Part shown: piece after piece, positions 1 to 7,678 of the stretch | Position numbering within the stretch: position 1 is the stretch's first letter | How the letters are laid out: each line of letters starts with the position of its first letter | Assembly: GCA_012103325.1 (NCBI GenBank) | Contig: WLWY01000006.1 | Coordinates: 1 to 64,000, forward strand | Direction of reading: 5' to 3' | Length of the DNA: 64,000 nt | Source: Alphaproteobacteria bacterium | GTDB taxonomy: Bacteria > Pseudomonadota > Alphaproteobacteria > UBA8366 > GCA-2717185 | Notes under the pieces: generated by a model | The model's database searches: none | Seen by the model: only the letters and a program-made list of their open reading frames with translations | What the model was told of the DNA's origin: nothing | Made by a program: the position numbers and the translations under genes

Positions 1-384
1 CTACTGCCGATCGGTTTCCTGCGTCAGCTCATCGGCTTCTATGGCGATAGCATGCAGCAGATGGTCCTGCCGCGATACCTCGATTATTCGATGAAGGCTT
101 TTGCCCACAATCAGGAACAAATGCACGATCATATGCGAAATTCCATGGGCAGCGTATTTCCGATGGGTCAGTTGGAGGAAATGGGCCGGCAGAACATGGC
201 CGTCTTCGAAAAAGCCATGCAGATGTTCTCGCCATTCGGCGGCGAGCCGGGCGAAGAGAATGAAACGGCGCCACCGGACGAACCTGAAAAGGAAAAATCA
301 GGCGAGGACAAGGATCAGATTTCGGCTCTCGAACGCAAGCTGGACGCGTTACAGGCCCAAATCGAGGCAATGTCCCGCAAGTAG
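1..384 (+). CDS. phaR: Polyhydroxyalkanoate synthesis repressor PhaR, C-terminal part (5' truncated by window edge)
   Basis: The reading frame is open from base 1, so only the last 127 residues are present. The visible part begins with LLPIGFLRQLIGFYGDSMQQ and continues with VLPRYLDYSMKAFAHNQEQ, the helical PHB accumulation regulatory region found in PhaR. The tail is acidic and charged and ends in a short coiled-coil segment (ISALERKLDALQAQIEAM). In the family, PhaR represses phasin and its own genes and is released when it binds PHA granules; the N-terminal DNA-binding part lies outside the window. The identification rests on the C-terminal half only. Confidence 0.85.
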   Translation, partial: LLPIGFLRQLIGFYGDSMQQMVLPRYLDYSMKAFAHNQEQMHDHMRNSMGSVFPMGQLEEMGRQNMAVFEKAMQMFSPFGGEPGEENETAPPDEPEKEKSGEDKDQISALERKLDALQAQIEAMSRK

Positions 385-386
385 GA

Positions 387-2066
387 TCAAGCGGCGGACG
401 ATGACGACCGCACGCTTTCCTCGAGGCCATCAAGCTCCGGACGGCCATAGATCCAACCCTGAAGATAGGTCACACCGCGGTCGAGCAGATAGTCGCGGTC
501 GGCTTCCGCTTCGACGCATTCGGCCACCGTTTCCACCCCGAATGAATGGGTCAGGCCGAGCAGCGTATCGAGAAACTCCTGGCTTTCACGCTTCGTTGCG
601 ATCCCCCGGATGAAGGACCCGTCAATCTTGACGACATCGACCGGCAGACTCTTCAGATGCCGAAACGATGTGTAACCAACGCCGAAATCGTCCAGCGCGA
701 CGCGGCAACCGAGATCCCGCACGGCCGAAACAAATCGCGCCGCATCTTCAAAATCATAGATTTCCGCTGTCTCGGTAATTTCCACCATGAGACGGCGCGC
801 TATTTCGGGTCGCCCTTTGACAAGACTGCCGAATAGCCGAAGCCATGACCGGTCCGTCGTCGTGAAGGCGGAAATGTTGATCGCGAGACTGGCATCCGGG
901 TGTTCCACAAGATCTGCAACTGCGAGTTCCAGAACACGGCGGTCGATATGCCGCGAGTGGCCAAGTTGCTCCGCGACAGGCACGAATACAGATGCTTCGA
1001 AAGGCCCGCTCTCTTCGCCGACGACGCGTAGCAACGTTTCGTGGTAGGCCGTGGCGCCATCGTTGGCACGCACAACGGGTTGATAGGCAAGCGCGATACG
1101 GTCATCGCGTAGCGCATCGAGCAATGCTGCGCCAAGGATGGTGTGCGCACCGCGATGTGACACTTGATGCGCAGAAAGCTGGTGCAATGAGAATTGCCCC
1201 GTTCCCTGCTTACTCGCCTCGCGATAAGCATTATCGCTGTCGCTCATCGCACCGGTCGGTGTCTTAGCAACGTCCGGAAACACGACGCCCCCGACGGAGA
1301 CCGTTACCGGTATCGAGCCGCTAGAAATCACAATAGGCTCCGCCGCGATCTTCGCGATAATCTTATCCGCGGCTGCCGCCAATCCGTCCTCTGCACAACG
1401 ACTGAGAACGATGCCGAAGCAGCCATCATCGGTGCGCCCGATAACGTCCGTCGTTCGGACACTGTCTTCCAGACGCCGGCCAACCGTAACGATCACCTGG
1501 TCGGCATTATCGCTGCCATGGACATCGGTGATTTGCGACAGGCCATCGATGCCGATCACCATATACCCGCCCCGCTGCGCATAGCGCTGCGCGTGTGATA
1601 AAGCATGGTCAAGCGCCTCGCGGAGGCGCGACCGGTTGTAGTGTCCCGTCAAGGCGTCGTAGATGGCGCTGTCCCGCTCCTCGGCTTCCGCGACTTTGCG
1701 ATCGGTCACGATGCGGAGCGTCCCCGTCGTTCGAGCGGGCTTCCCGCTCTCCGCAGGGAAAATTCGCCCGCGGTCCTGAACCCAACAAAGCTTGCCATCG
1801 GAACGGCGCACCCGGTACTCGCAATCAAATACCCGGCTCGCTAGGGAAACTTCGGACAAGAGCGCCAGCCGCCGCCGCAGATCCTCCGCATTGACGCGCG
1901 CATGAAATGACTCGCCGTCTGGAACGACCACATCAGCCCCAAAAAGTGCGTCGGTTTTGCCATAAAAGGTCATGCGATCGGAGGCATTATCCCAAAAATA
2001 GGCCACGTCGCCCGATGCGTCGAGCGCTGCCAGAACAATGTCTTGCATGTTTGAGTCGTCACTCAT
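387..2066 (-). CDS. PAS-GGDEF(degenerate)-EAL c-di-GMP phosphodiesterase-like protein
   Basis: 559 aa, apparently soluble. A PAS-like sensor occupies about residues 1-125, a GGDEF domain about 135-290 (DALTGHYNRSRLREALDHAL) and an EAL domain about 310-550. The GGDEF signature is degraded: the expected RxGGDEF reads RTDDGCF, so cyclase activity is unlikely. The EAL side keeps its metal and catalytic positions: ETLLR (the Glu of EAL), NIS, EITE, DDFGVGYTS, VKIDGSFI, AECVE and LQGW. Phosphodiesterase activity is therefore plausible, with the GGDEF domain perhaps acting as a GTP or c-di-GMP sensor. It converges on phaR, with two bases between the stops. No strong ribosome-binding site precedes ATG at 2066; ATG at 2048 is an alternative start. 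Confidence 0.9.
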   Translation of the reverse strand: MSDDSNMQDIVLAALDASGDVAYFWDNASDRMTFYGKTDALFGADVVVPDGESFHARVNAEDLRRRLALLSEVSLASRVFDCEYRVRRSDGKLCWVQDRGRIFPAESGKPARTTGTLRIVTDRKVAEAEERDSAIYDALTGHYNRSRLREALDHALSHAQRYAQRGGYMVIGIDGLSQITDVHGSDNADQVIVTVGRRLEDSVRTTDVIGRTDDGCFGIVLSRCAEDGLAAAADKIIAKIAAEPIVISSGSIPVTVSVGGVVFPDVAKTPTGAMSDSDNAYREASKQGTGQFSLHQLSAHQVSHRGAHTILGAALLDALRDDRIALAYQPVVRANDGATAYHETLLRVVGEESGPFEASVFVPVAEQLGHSRHIDRRVLELAVADLVEHPDASLAINISAFTTTDRSWLRLFGSLVKGRPEIARRLMVEITETAEIYDFEDAARFVSAVRDLGCRVALDDFGVGYTSFRHLKSLPVDVVKIDGSFIRGIATKRESQEFLDTLLGLTHSFGVETVAECVEAEADRDYLLDRGVTYLQGWIYGRPELDGLEESVRSSSSAA

Positions 2067-2263
2067 GAAGGGAGCCTGAGAAAGAAATATAAAATTTTAA
2101 TTAATTTATCAGAAAACTTTTTCTAGTGAAATGCCTTTTGCGTTAACCAACCGCTAACCCGCGTTTTGTAAGCCATCCTTATGGTTAACGAAAAACCGCG
2201 TCGGCGCCGCATGTATTCAGGCTGTTGGAACCATGAACTCGCCGGCGTCGCGGAGCGCTGGAT
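2067..2263. promoter_or_regulatory. AT-rich divergent intergenic region
   Basis: About 200 bases between the EAL gene on the minus strand and a small plus-strand gene. The segment 2080-2165 is markedly AT-rich against GC-rich surroundings and includes a run of ATAAAATTTTAATTAATTT. It probably carries the promoter of the c-di-GMP gene and perhaps both promoters. I could not assign a convincing -35/-10 pair. Confidence 0.35.
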
Positions 2264-2719
2264 GTGGCGGAAGTAACGGTCATCGCGCCGAATGTCGTTG
2301 AGTTTGTCGGGAAAGAGTTTGTCGGGAATCTGGCCCGGCAGACCGCGCCGACGGCTGAGCGCGCGTTCCCCCTTCCCCCACCACCGCCAAGGCCGGAAAC
2401 GCCGCTCAAACCGCGCGAGGATGTCGGCCAGCAACGCCGCCGACTGGCCGCGAACCGGAACACACCACTGGCGGCGCCTGCCACACCGAAAACGACGTCG
2501 CCCGGCGGGTTCAATCCCATTGTCGATCCGCGCCGCCGGCCCAGTCAGCCATCGACGCAGTTTCTCGCACAGCAAATCGCTCAGGAATCGGCATCCACGG
2601 TGCGCGCCGCGAGACCATTCCCATCGGCTCTTGCCGCCTACGAACGATCGCGCCCGACGCAACCGCGTGCACAGTCGGAACCAGTCATCATCACGCGCAG
2701 CGTTGATACGACGGTCTAG
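2264..2719 (+). CDS. Small proline-rich hypothetical protein
   Basis: 151 aa starting at GTG; an in-frame stop at 2234 rules out a longer reading. The middle is rich in Pro, Arg and Ala (a PLPPPPPRPETP run near residue 37). The C-terminal half contains STQFLAQQIAQE, a short amphipathic motif I associate with small alphaproteobacterial hypothetical proteins. There is no signal peptide or membrane segment. High GC at third codon positions supports this strand over the overlapping minus-strand frame at 2123-2662. Function unknown. Confidence 0.55.
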   Translation: MAEVTVIAPNVVEFVGKEFVGNLARQTAPTAERAFPLPPPPPRPETPLKPREDVGQQRRRLAANRNTPLAAPATPKTTSPGGFNPIVDPRRRPSQPSTQFLAQQIAQESASTVRAARPFPSALAAYERSRPTQPRAQSEPVIITRSVDTTV

Positions 2720-2728
2720 GAGCTTGTC

Positions 2729-3466
2729 CTAGTTCCGCTTCTCGAGAACGATCTGTATACGGAATGAGAGCGCCCAGCCAAGTAGCGGTGCGAGTGCGTT
2801 CTCCAGCATCGTCAGCGACCGCACCAGGGCAGCGGGCACCAGGCTCCAAGAACGGAACCCTCCGGACAAAGGATAGACGATGAGCGCGAGGCGCTCGGTT
2901 GCTGACACGGTCAATGCCGGAAAGCGTTGCTCGAAGGTGCGGCGTCGGCGTCGATTGCCGAACAGGAGTGTCGGGATTGCCTGATTTGAGTCATAGGGAT
3001 CGCGCGCTGGATCGAGCGGCCCGTCCGCGAGAGGGTCGACCGCCATATCAACCGGCTCGTGATGAAACAGTCCATAGAAAATCCGGCTGACCGGCGTAAT
3101 CCCCGGCTCCAGCAGCACGACACGCCCACCCGGACGCAGGATACGCGACGCTTCTTCGAAAAATCGGGCAGGCCGCTCCAAATGATGCAGCACATCGAAC
3201 ATTACGATGTTGTCGAAGCTCTCCGCTGAGAACGGCAACCGGTGCGCATCGCAGACCGCATCCAGCCAGCCAGTCGCAAACATGTCTGTCGACACGACAT
3301 CCGGGGCGAACGCTTTCAGGTTGCCCGATCCGCCGCCAACCTCAAGCGTGCGTCCCGGTCGGCACGCGGCGGCAATGCGCTCGTACCAGCCGCGATAGAC
3401 GGCACGCAGAACAGGCTTCCCTTCCCAGATCGTGCGAAAGTCGGCCGGATGAGCCGGCGAGGTCAT
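2729..3466 (-). CDS. SAM-dependent methyltransferase (type 11)
   Basis: 245 aa. The Rossmann methyltransferase fold shows LEVGGGSGNLKAF as SAM motif I (about residue 40), VVSTDMFATGWLDAVCDA as the acidic strand, FDNIVMFDVLHHLERP as the post-motif and RILRPGGRVVLLEPG as motif III. The ATG at 3466 shares one base with the stop of the upstream gene (TGATG), which implies translational coupling. The same frame is open further upstream to 4015, but that stretch is antisense noise inside the neighbouring gene. As the last gene of an operon with a flippase-like protein and a methyltransferase-GT2 fusion, it probably modifies a glycolipid or polyprenyl-linked sugar. Substrate unknown. Confidence 0.88.
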   Translation of the reverse strand: MTSPAHPADFRTIWEGKPVLRAVYRGWYERIAAACRPGRTLEVGGGSGNLKAFAPDVVSTDMFATGWLDAVCDAHRLPFSAESFDNIVMFDVLHHLERPARFFEEASRILRPGGRVVLLEPGITPVSRIFYGLFHHEPVDMAVDPLADGPLDPARDPYDSNQAIPTLLFGNRRRRRTFEQRFPALTVSATERLALIVYPLSGGFRSWSLVPAALVRSLTMLENALAPLLGWALSFRIQIVLEKRN

Positions 3467-4914
3467 CAGAACGCTTTCAAACGGAAAAATGCGAATACCA
3501 CCATGCGGACCAGCAGCCAACCGTGCGAGAAGCGTGAAATTTGCGTCTCGCCGTAGGTCCGGCTGGCGTAGCGAATCGGTACCTCGGAGACTTTGAGGTT
3601 CAATTTCGTCGCTCCGAAAATCAGATCGAAATCGCCAAAAGGATCGAAGTCGCCGAAATACGCGCGGTTCTCGGCTATTTTCTCGTAGTGCCGTTTCCGC
3701 AGCACCTTGGTACCGCACAACGTATCGGTGAAACGCTGGTTCAATAGCCAGGAGAACAGAACCGAGAATATCTGGTTCGCGACCCAGTTCAGAAATCGCA
3801 TCGCTTCGCGTTCCATGGGGTAGACGAGACGGCTGCCATTGATGAACTCGCCTTTCCCCGAGCGAAGTGCCGCATAAAACTTCGGCAAATCTTCCGGCGG
3901 CATGGTCAGATCCGAATCCAGGATCATCAGCACGTCGCCGCGCGCGAGGTCGAACCCTTTGCGGACGGCATCGCCTTTGCCCTTGCCGTCTTGCCGGGCC
4001 GCCTTGATGTCCCATTGTCCGGCATAGGCGTCACGCACGCGCTCGCATTCCTCGAACGTTCCGTCGCTCGAATTGCCCTCGACGAACAGAATTTCCATAT
4101 CGTCCGCGAAACGGGGCATGCGCTGGATCGCAGGTTCGATATTGCCGCGCTCGTTCCGGCACGGAATTAGTACGGTGACCGACAGTGGTTCCGAGGATGC
4201 TTCCGGCATCGGCCGCGCGACAAGATAGTTGCGCAGCGAAAACCGCCTTAACCCCGGCAGCGTGCCGAGGAAACGGTTAACCAGTGGGCCCAGCCCCAAC
4301 AACCGGCGCGGCACAAGCTGACGCCAATCGCGCTTGATGATATCAAAATCAGCCAGATGGAGAAGATTGCCAATGTCGCCTGTAGACAGCCAGTTGAGTG
4401 ACGGCTGGCGCATCTTCAACCCAAACAGCTCGGCCATGCGCAAAAGTGGCTCCCAGTACCGCGAATAGTACGCAATAACGATTCGCGTATCGGGGCTGCA
4501 CAACCGGTGCAAATTCCGCAGGGTTGTTTCGCAATCATCGAAGTACCCAATGGTATCGGACAGGACGATGACGTCGAAAGGACCTTCAATATGGGCCAGA
4601 GATTCAAGATCTTCGGCATCACCCATTTCGAACGTAAAATTCGGAAAATTTTCGCGCGCGACATCGATCATCTTGGCGCTAAAATCGAGCCCCACCCCGT
4701 AGCTGGGTTCAAGCGACGCCAGCAATTGTCCGGTGCCACAGCCGAGATCGAGAACTCGCGCGTTCTTCGGTATTAGAAACTGCATATAGCGTTGGTGTTC
4801 CTGATGGAAATAGTCATTGCGGCGCAGCCAACTGTCGCGTGCACCAGCAACCTGGTCCATCCATGAAATAATTGTCGCCTTACGCGACGAGTGCTCTGCG
4901 CCGAGTTGCGTCAT
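3466..4914 (-). CDS. Methyltransferase-glycosyltransferase (GT2) fusion protein
   Basis: 482 aa with two catalytic modules. Residues about 1-225 form a SAM methyltransferase (VLDLGCGTGQLLASLEP; an aspartate ending the next strand in YGVGLDFSAKMIDVA; VIVLSDTIGYFDD). Residues about 240-480 form a GT-A glycosyltransferase of the dolichyl-phosphate mannosyltransferase type: TVLIPCRNERGNIEPAI, EILFVEGNSSDGT, the nucleotide-sugar/metal motif LDSDLT, then LCGTKVLRKRHY and a C-terminal hydrophobic helix. GT2 enzymes of this kind move a sugar from a nucleotide donor to polyprenyl phosphate. The gene starts four bases after the flippase-like gene and overlaps the next methyltransferase, so the three form one operon. 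Confidence 0.88.
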   Translation of the reverse strand: MTQLGAEHSSRKATIISWMDQVAGARDSWLRRNDYFHQEHQRYMQFLIPKNARVLDLGCGTGQLLASLEPSYGVGLDFSAKMIDVARENFPNFTFEMGDAEDLESLAHIEGPFDVIVLSDTIGYFDDCETTLRNLHRLCSPDTRIVIAYYSRYWEPLLRMAELFGLKMRQPSLNWLSTGDIGNLLHLADFDIIKRDWRQLVPRRLLGLGPLVNRFLGTLPGLRRFSLRNYLVARPMPEASSEPLSVTVLIPCRNERGNIEPAIQRMPRFADDMEILFVEGNSSDGTFEECERVRDAYAGQWDIKAARQDGKGKGDAVRKGFDLARGDVLMILDSDLTMPPEDLPKFYAALRSGKGEFINGSRLVYPMEREAMRFLNWVANQIFSVLFSWLLNQRFTDTLCGTKVLRKRHYEKIAENRAYFGDFDPFGDFDLIFGATKLNLKVSEVPIRYASRTYGETQISRFSHGWLLVRMVVFAFFRLKAF

Positions 4915-4918
4915 GTCC

Positions 4919-5890
4919 TTATGACTCGCTTTCTCTGCTATGATCCTTAAAACCGAAACCGCGCCGCGACGCGCGACCTTCCGCGAGCCACATCAACCCG
5001 CCAGGCGCACCAGCAGCTACTAAAATGAGACCCAGAAGCACCGATACGACAAGCGAATCTGCCTCGGGCACACCAACGAAACCAAAAGCGACAATCATGG
5101 CGCCTTCGCGAATACCCCAACCGGCAACCGAAACCGGCACCAAGGAAATCAACGTTACCGGCGGCACAAATACCAAACAGTGCAGCAGCGCAATCCCCGC
5201 TCCTATCGATTGTCCGATTAACCACACGGCAAGCACCATCAGCAGGTGAATCGCCAAGGCCATCGCCAGAATTTGAACAAGACTCGCGAAAGACGCATTT
5301 AACCGTCTAGCATCGCGCGCCAGCACTACAATCGCCCGCGTCACCTTCCACCGTGCGAAGATGTCGCCCAATCGCCCTCCTAGGGCAAACAATGTGACAA
5401 AACCACATATCCCAAGCACTACGATAAGTGGCAGACTCCATCGCGGTGTCGAATCTTCAATAATCGCGAACAGCATCGGTAGCGAAAGACCAACAACCAT
5501 CAGCAGCGCAGCGAACGCGCAGAGTCGATCCAACACGACACTCGACGCCGCACGGTCCATAGGGATGCCGTCCCTATAAACAAACCAAACCCTCATGAAA
5601 TCGCCACCAATCGTCGATGGTAACGTTTGACTGAAAAATAGACCGATAAATGTCAATCGTAGCGCCCGCGCGAGACGCAACGGAATATCAAGCAACTTGT
5701 TGACGGCCGTCCACCTTAAGGAGAGCAAACCTGTCGCAAATAATATTGTGACGAGAGCCAAGACAAGCGGTCCCACCGACACCCGGCCGAGACCCTCAAT
5801 TACCGACGCCGTGTCAATGCGCGCGAGCAGCCACCAGATCAGCGCACCGGATACGGCGGCCTTGACTGCAAATATGAGCCACTGCTTCAC
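4919..5890 (-). CDS. Lysylphosphatidylglycerol synthase TM region / flippase-like integral membrane protein (UPF0104)
   Basis: 323 aa with about seven or eight hydrophobic segments. It matches the LPG_synthase_TM/AglD-like superfamily: an N-terminal membrane segment (LIFAVKAAVSGALIWWLLAR), the signature FIGLFFSQTLPSTIGGDFMR near residue 95, and a second conserved block with AGWGIREGAMIVAFG. Only the membrane part is present; there is no cytosolic aminoacyltransferase domain, so it is not a full MprF. Relatives next to glycosyltransferases are proposed to move polyprenyl-linked sugars or act in glycolipid synthesis. It is the first gene of a three-gene operon with a methyltransferase-GT2 fusion and a methyltransferase. 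Confidence 0.85.
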   Translation of the reverse strand: MKQWLIFAVKAAVSGALIWWLLARIDTASVIEGLGRVSVGPLVLALVTILFATGLLSLRWTAVNKLLDIPLRLARALRLTFIGLFFSQTLPSTIGGDFMRVWFVYRDGIPMDRAASSVVLDRLCAFAALLMVVGLSLPMLFAIIEDSTPRWSLPLIVVLGICGFVTLFALGGRLGDIFARWKVTRAIVVLARDARRLNASFASLVQILAMALAIHLLMVLAVWLIGQSIGAGIALLHCLVFVPPVTLISLVPVSVAGWGIREGAMIVAFGFVGVPEADSLVVSVLLGLILVAAGAPGGLMWLAEGRASRRGFGFKDHSRESES

Positions 5891-5989
5891 ATTACTAATC
5901 TCTGAAATACTGTCTACGGCGCCGAATCGCGGCGCGCTGTTTAGCAGGATCAGGCAGTCGGGGACAAGGGGAGCGGTCGAAAACGACGC

Positions 5990-7678
5990 TCACTCGCCGC
6001 TACCTATCGCGCCATAATACGTGCTGAGGAACTCAGCGCTAAACTTTCCGCCGGCCCTATCGGTGGCAATGGCATCGGCGTCACGTTCCGCGGCATTTCC
6101 GTAGCCGCCAGCGCCAGGCGACTCGACAATGACCTTTTCGCCGGCGCCGAGCGTCACGCCGGCCGGTTTGATATCGAGGCCCTGCTCGGCGCCATCAGCA
6201 CCGACGCGGACGAATCGTCCACGGCCGCCGGGCTGACCGCCGAAGATACCCCAAGGCTCGTGTCGAAACCGTTCACCCGCCCCGTTGAACGTACAGTCAT
6301 GCCCAATTGGACCAATGACCCGGCGTATACCCATTCCGCCGCGATATCGGCCCGCCCCGCCGGAATCCTCGATCAGCCCGTAGCTTTCAACACGCAGCGG
6401 ATATTCGGTTTCGATCACTTCGATCGGCAGGTTCGACGTGTTGGTGATATGCACCTGAACACCATCGGTCCCGTCCCGATCGTTGCGGCCGCCAAACCCG
6501 CCTCCTAATGTTTCGAGGTAGAGATAGCCCTGCCCGGTCGCCGGATCGATGCCGGAGAACACCGCCGTCGTATTGGCACCGTTCGCGGCGCCGACCGCCG
6601 CTTCTGGCATCGCTTGAGCGAGCGCGCCAATAACAACGTCTACGATGCGCTGGCTGGTATGCGCGCGGGCTGCCACCGGTGCCGGGGCGACGCAATTCAG
6701 CAAACAGCCTTCAGGCGCCGAGGTTTCGCAAACATTCAACACACCCTGATTATTCGGGATGTCCGGATCGAGCATTCCTTTCATGCAATAGGCAACCGCT
6801 GCCTGCGTCGCGTTCATCGTGACATTGATGTTGCCCTGAACTTGCGGCGAGGTGCCGGAAAAGTCGGCGTGCATGCTATCGCCGTCAATTTCGATGCGCA
6901 GCTTGATCGGAATATCGACGGCTCCCAACCCGTCATCGTCCATGACATCTTCGAATTCGTACACGCCGTCGGGAATCGTGCGAACGCCGTCGCGCATGCG
7001 CTGTTCCGTGCGCGACACGATGTCGTCGAATGCCGCACGCAACTGATCGATTGAATATTTGCCAATCATCTCGCGGAGCCGCCGCTCGCCAAGCCGGCAC
7101 GCGGCGATCTGCGCGTAGTAGTCACCCAGCCGTTCTTCGGGCAGTCTTACATTGAGCAGCATGAGATCGAACAGATCCTGCTGCATTTCGCCTTGGCGAA
7201 ATAGTCTGACAACTGGGATGCGCAAACCTTCCTGATAGATCTCCGACATTCCGCCGGCCATCGATCCGGGCACCATGCCGCCAACATCCGCGTGGTGGGC
7301 GATGTTGCAGACGAATGCCACGAGCTCTCCCGCTTCGAATATCGGCAGGGCCAAATTGATGTCCGGCAAATGCGTGCCGCCTGCGACGTGAGGATCGTTG
7401 GCGACGAACAAATCGCCTTCGTGGATATTTTCGCGGCCGAACTTCGCAAGCAAACTGTCCATCAGTCCGATCATCGACGCCAAATGAATCGGCAGGGAGT
7501 TTTCCGCCTGAACGATCAGCACGCCGTCCGCATCGCAGATTGCCGTCGAGTGATCGCGGCGTTCCTTGATGTTCGTCGAGTACGCGCTCCGCGTCAGGGC
7601 GATGTAGGTCTCGTCGGTAATCGAGCGGAGTCCGTTGAACAGAATTTCGAGAGTAATCGGGTCCAGTGTCGGCTTCAT
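5990..7678 (-). CDS. hyuB: N-methylhydantoinase B / 5-oxoprolinase beta-type subunit
   Basis: 562 aa, full family length. Typical HyuB blocks are DPITLEILFNGLRSITDE at the N terminus, RRDHSTAICDADG, DLFVANDPHVAGGTHLPD (about residue 85) and ETLGGGFGGRNDRDGTDGVQ (about residue 385). With HyuA it forms an ATP-dependent enzyme that opens a cyclic amide such as N-methylhydantoin, a hydantoin or 5-oxoproline; the actual substrate cannot be read from sequence. Its ATG at 7678 overlaps the hyuA stop by four bases, so the pair is translationally coupled. The TRAP transporter across the divergent intergenic region may bring in a related substrate. Confidence 0.92.
   Translation of the reverse strand: MKPTLDPITLEILFNGLRSITDETYIALTRSAYSTNIKERRDHSTAICDADGVLIVQAENSLPIHLASMIGLMDSLLAKFGRENIHEGDLFVANDPHVAGGTHLPDINLALPIFEAGELVAFVCNIAHHADVGGMVPGSMAGGMSEIYQEGLRIPVVRLFRQGEMQQDLFDLMLLNVRLPEERLGDYYAQIAACRLGERRLREMIGKYSIDQLRAAFDDIVSRTEQRMRDGVRTIPDGVYEFEDVMDDDGLGAVDIPIKLRIEIDGDSMHADFSGTSPQVQGNINVTMNATQAAVAYCMKGMLDPDIPNNQGVLNVCETSAPEGCLLNCVAPAPVAARAHTSQRIVDVVIGALAQAMPEAAVGAANGANTTAVFSGIDPATGQGYLYLETLGGGFGGRNDRDGTDGVQVHITNTSNLPIEVIETEYPLRVESYGLIEDSGGAGRYRGGMGIRRVIGPIGHDCTFNGAGERFRHEPWGIFGGQPGGRGRFVRVGADGAEQGLDIKPAGVTLGAGEKVIVESPGAGGYGNAAERDADAIATDRAGGKFSAEFLSTYYGAIGSGE

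Noticed and set aside
2123..2662. 179-codon minus-strand frame overlapping the small proline-rich gene
   Set aside because: Arg/Trp-rich shadow; the plus strand has better third-position GC and the FLAQQIAQE-like motif.
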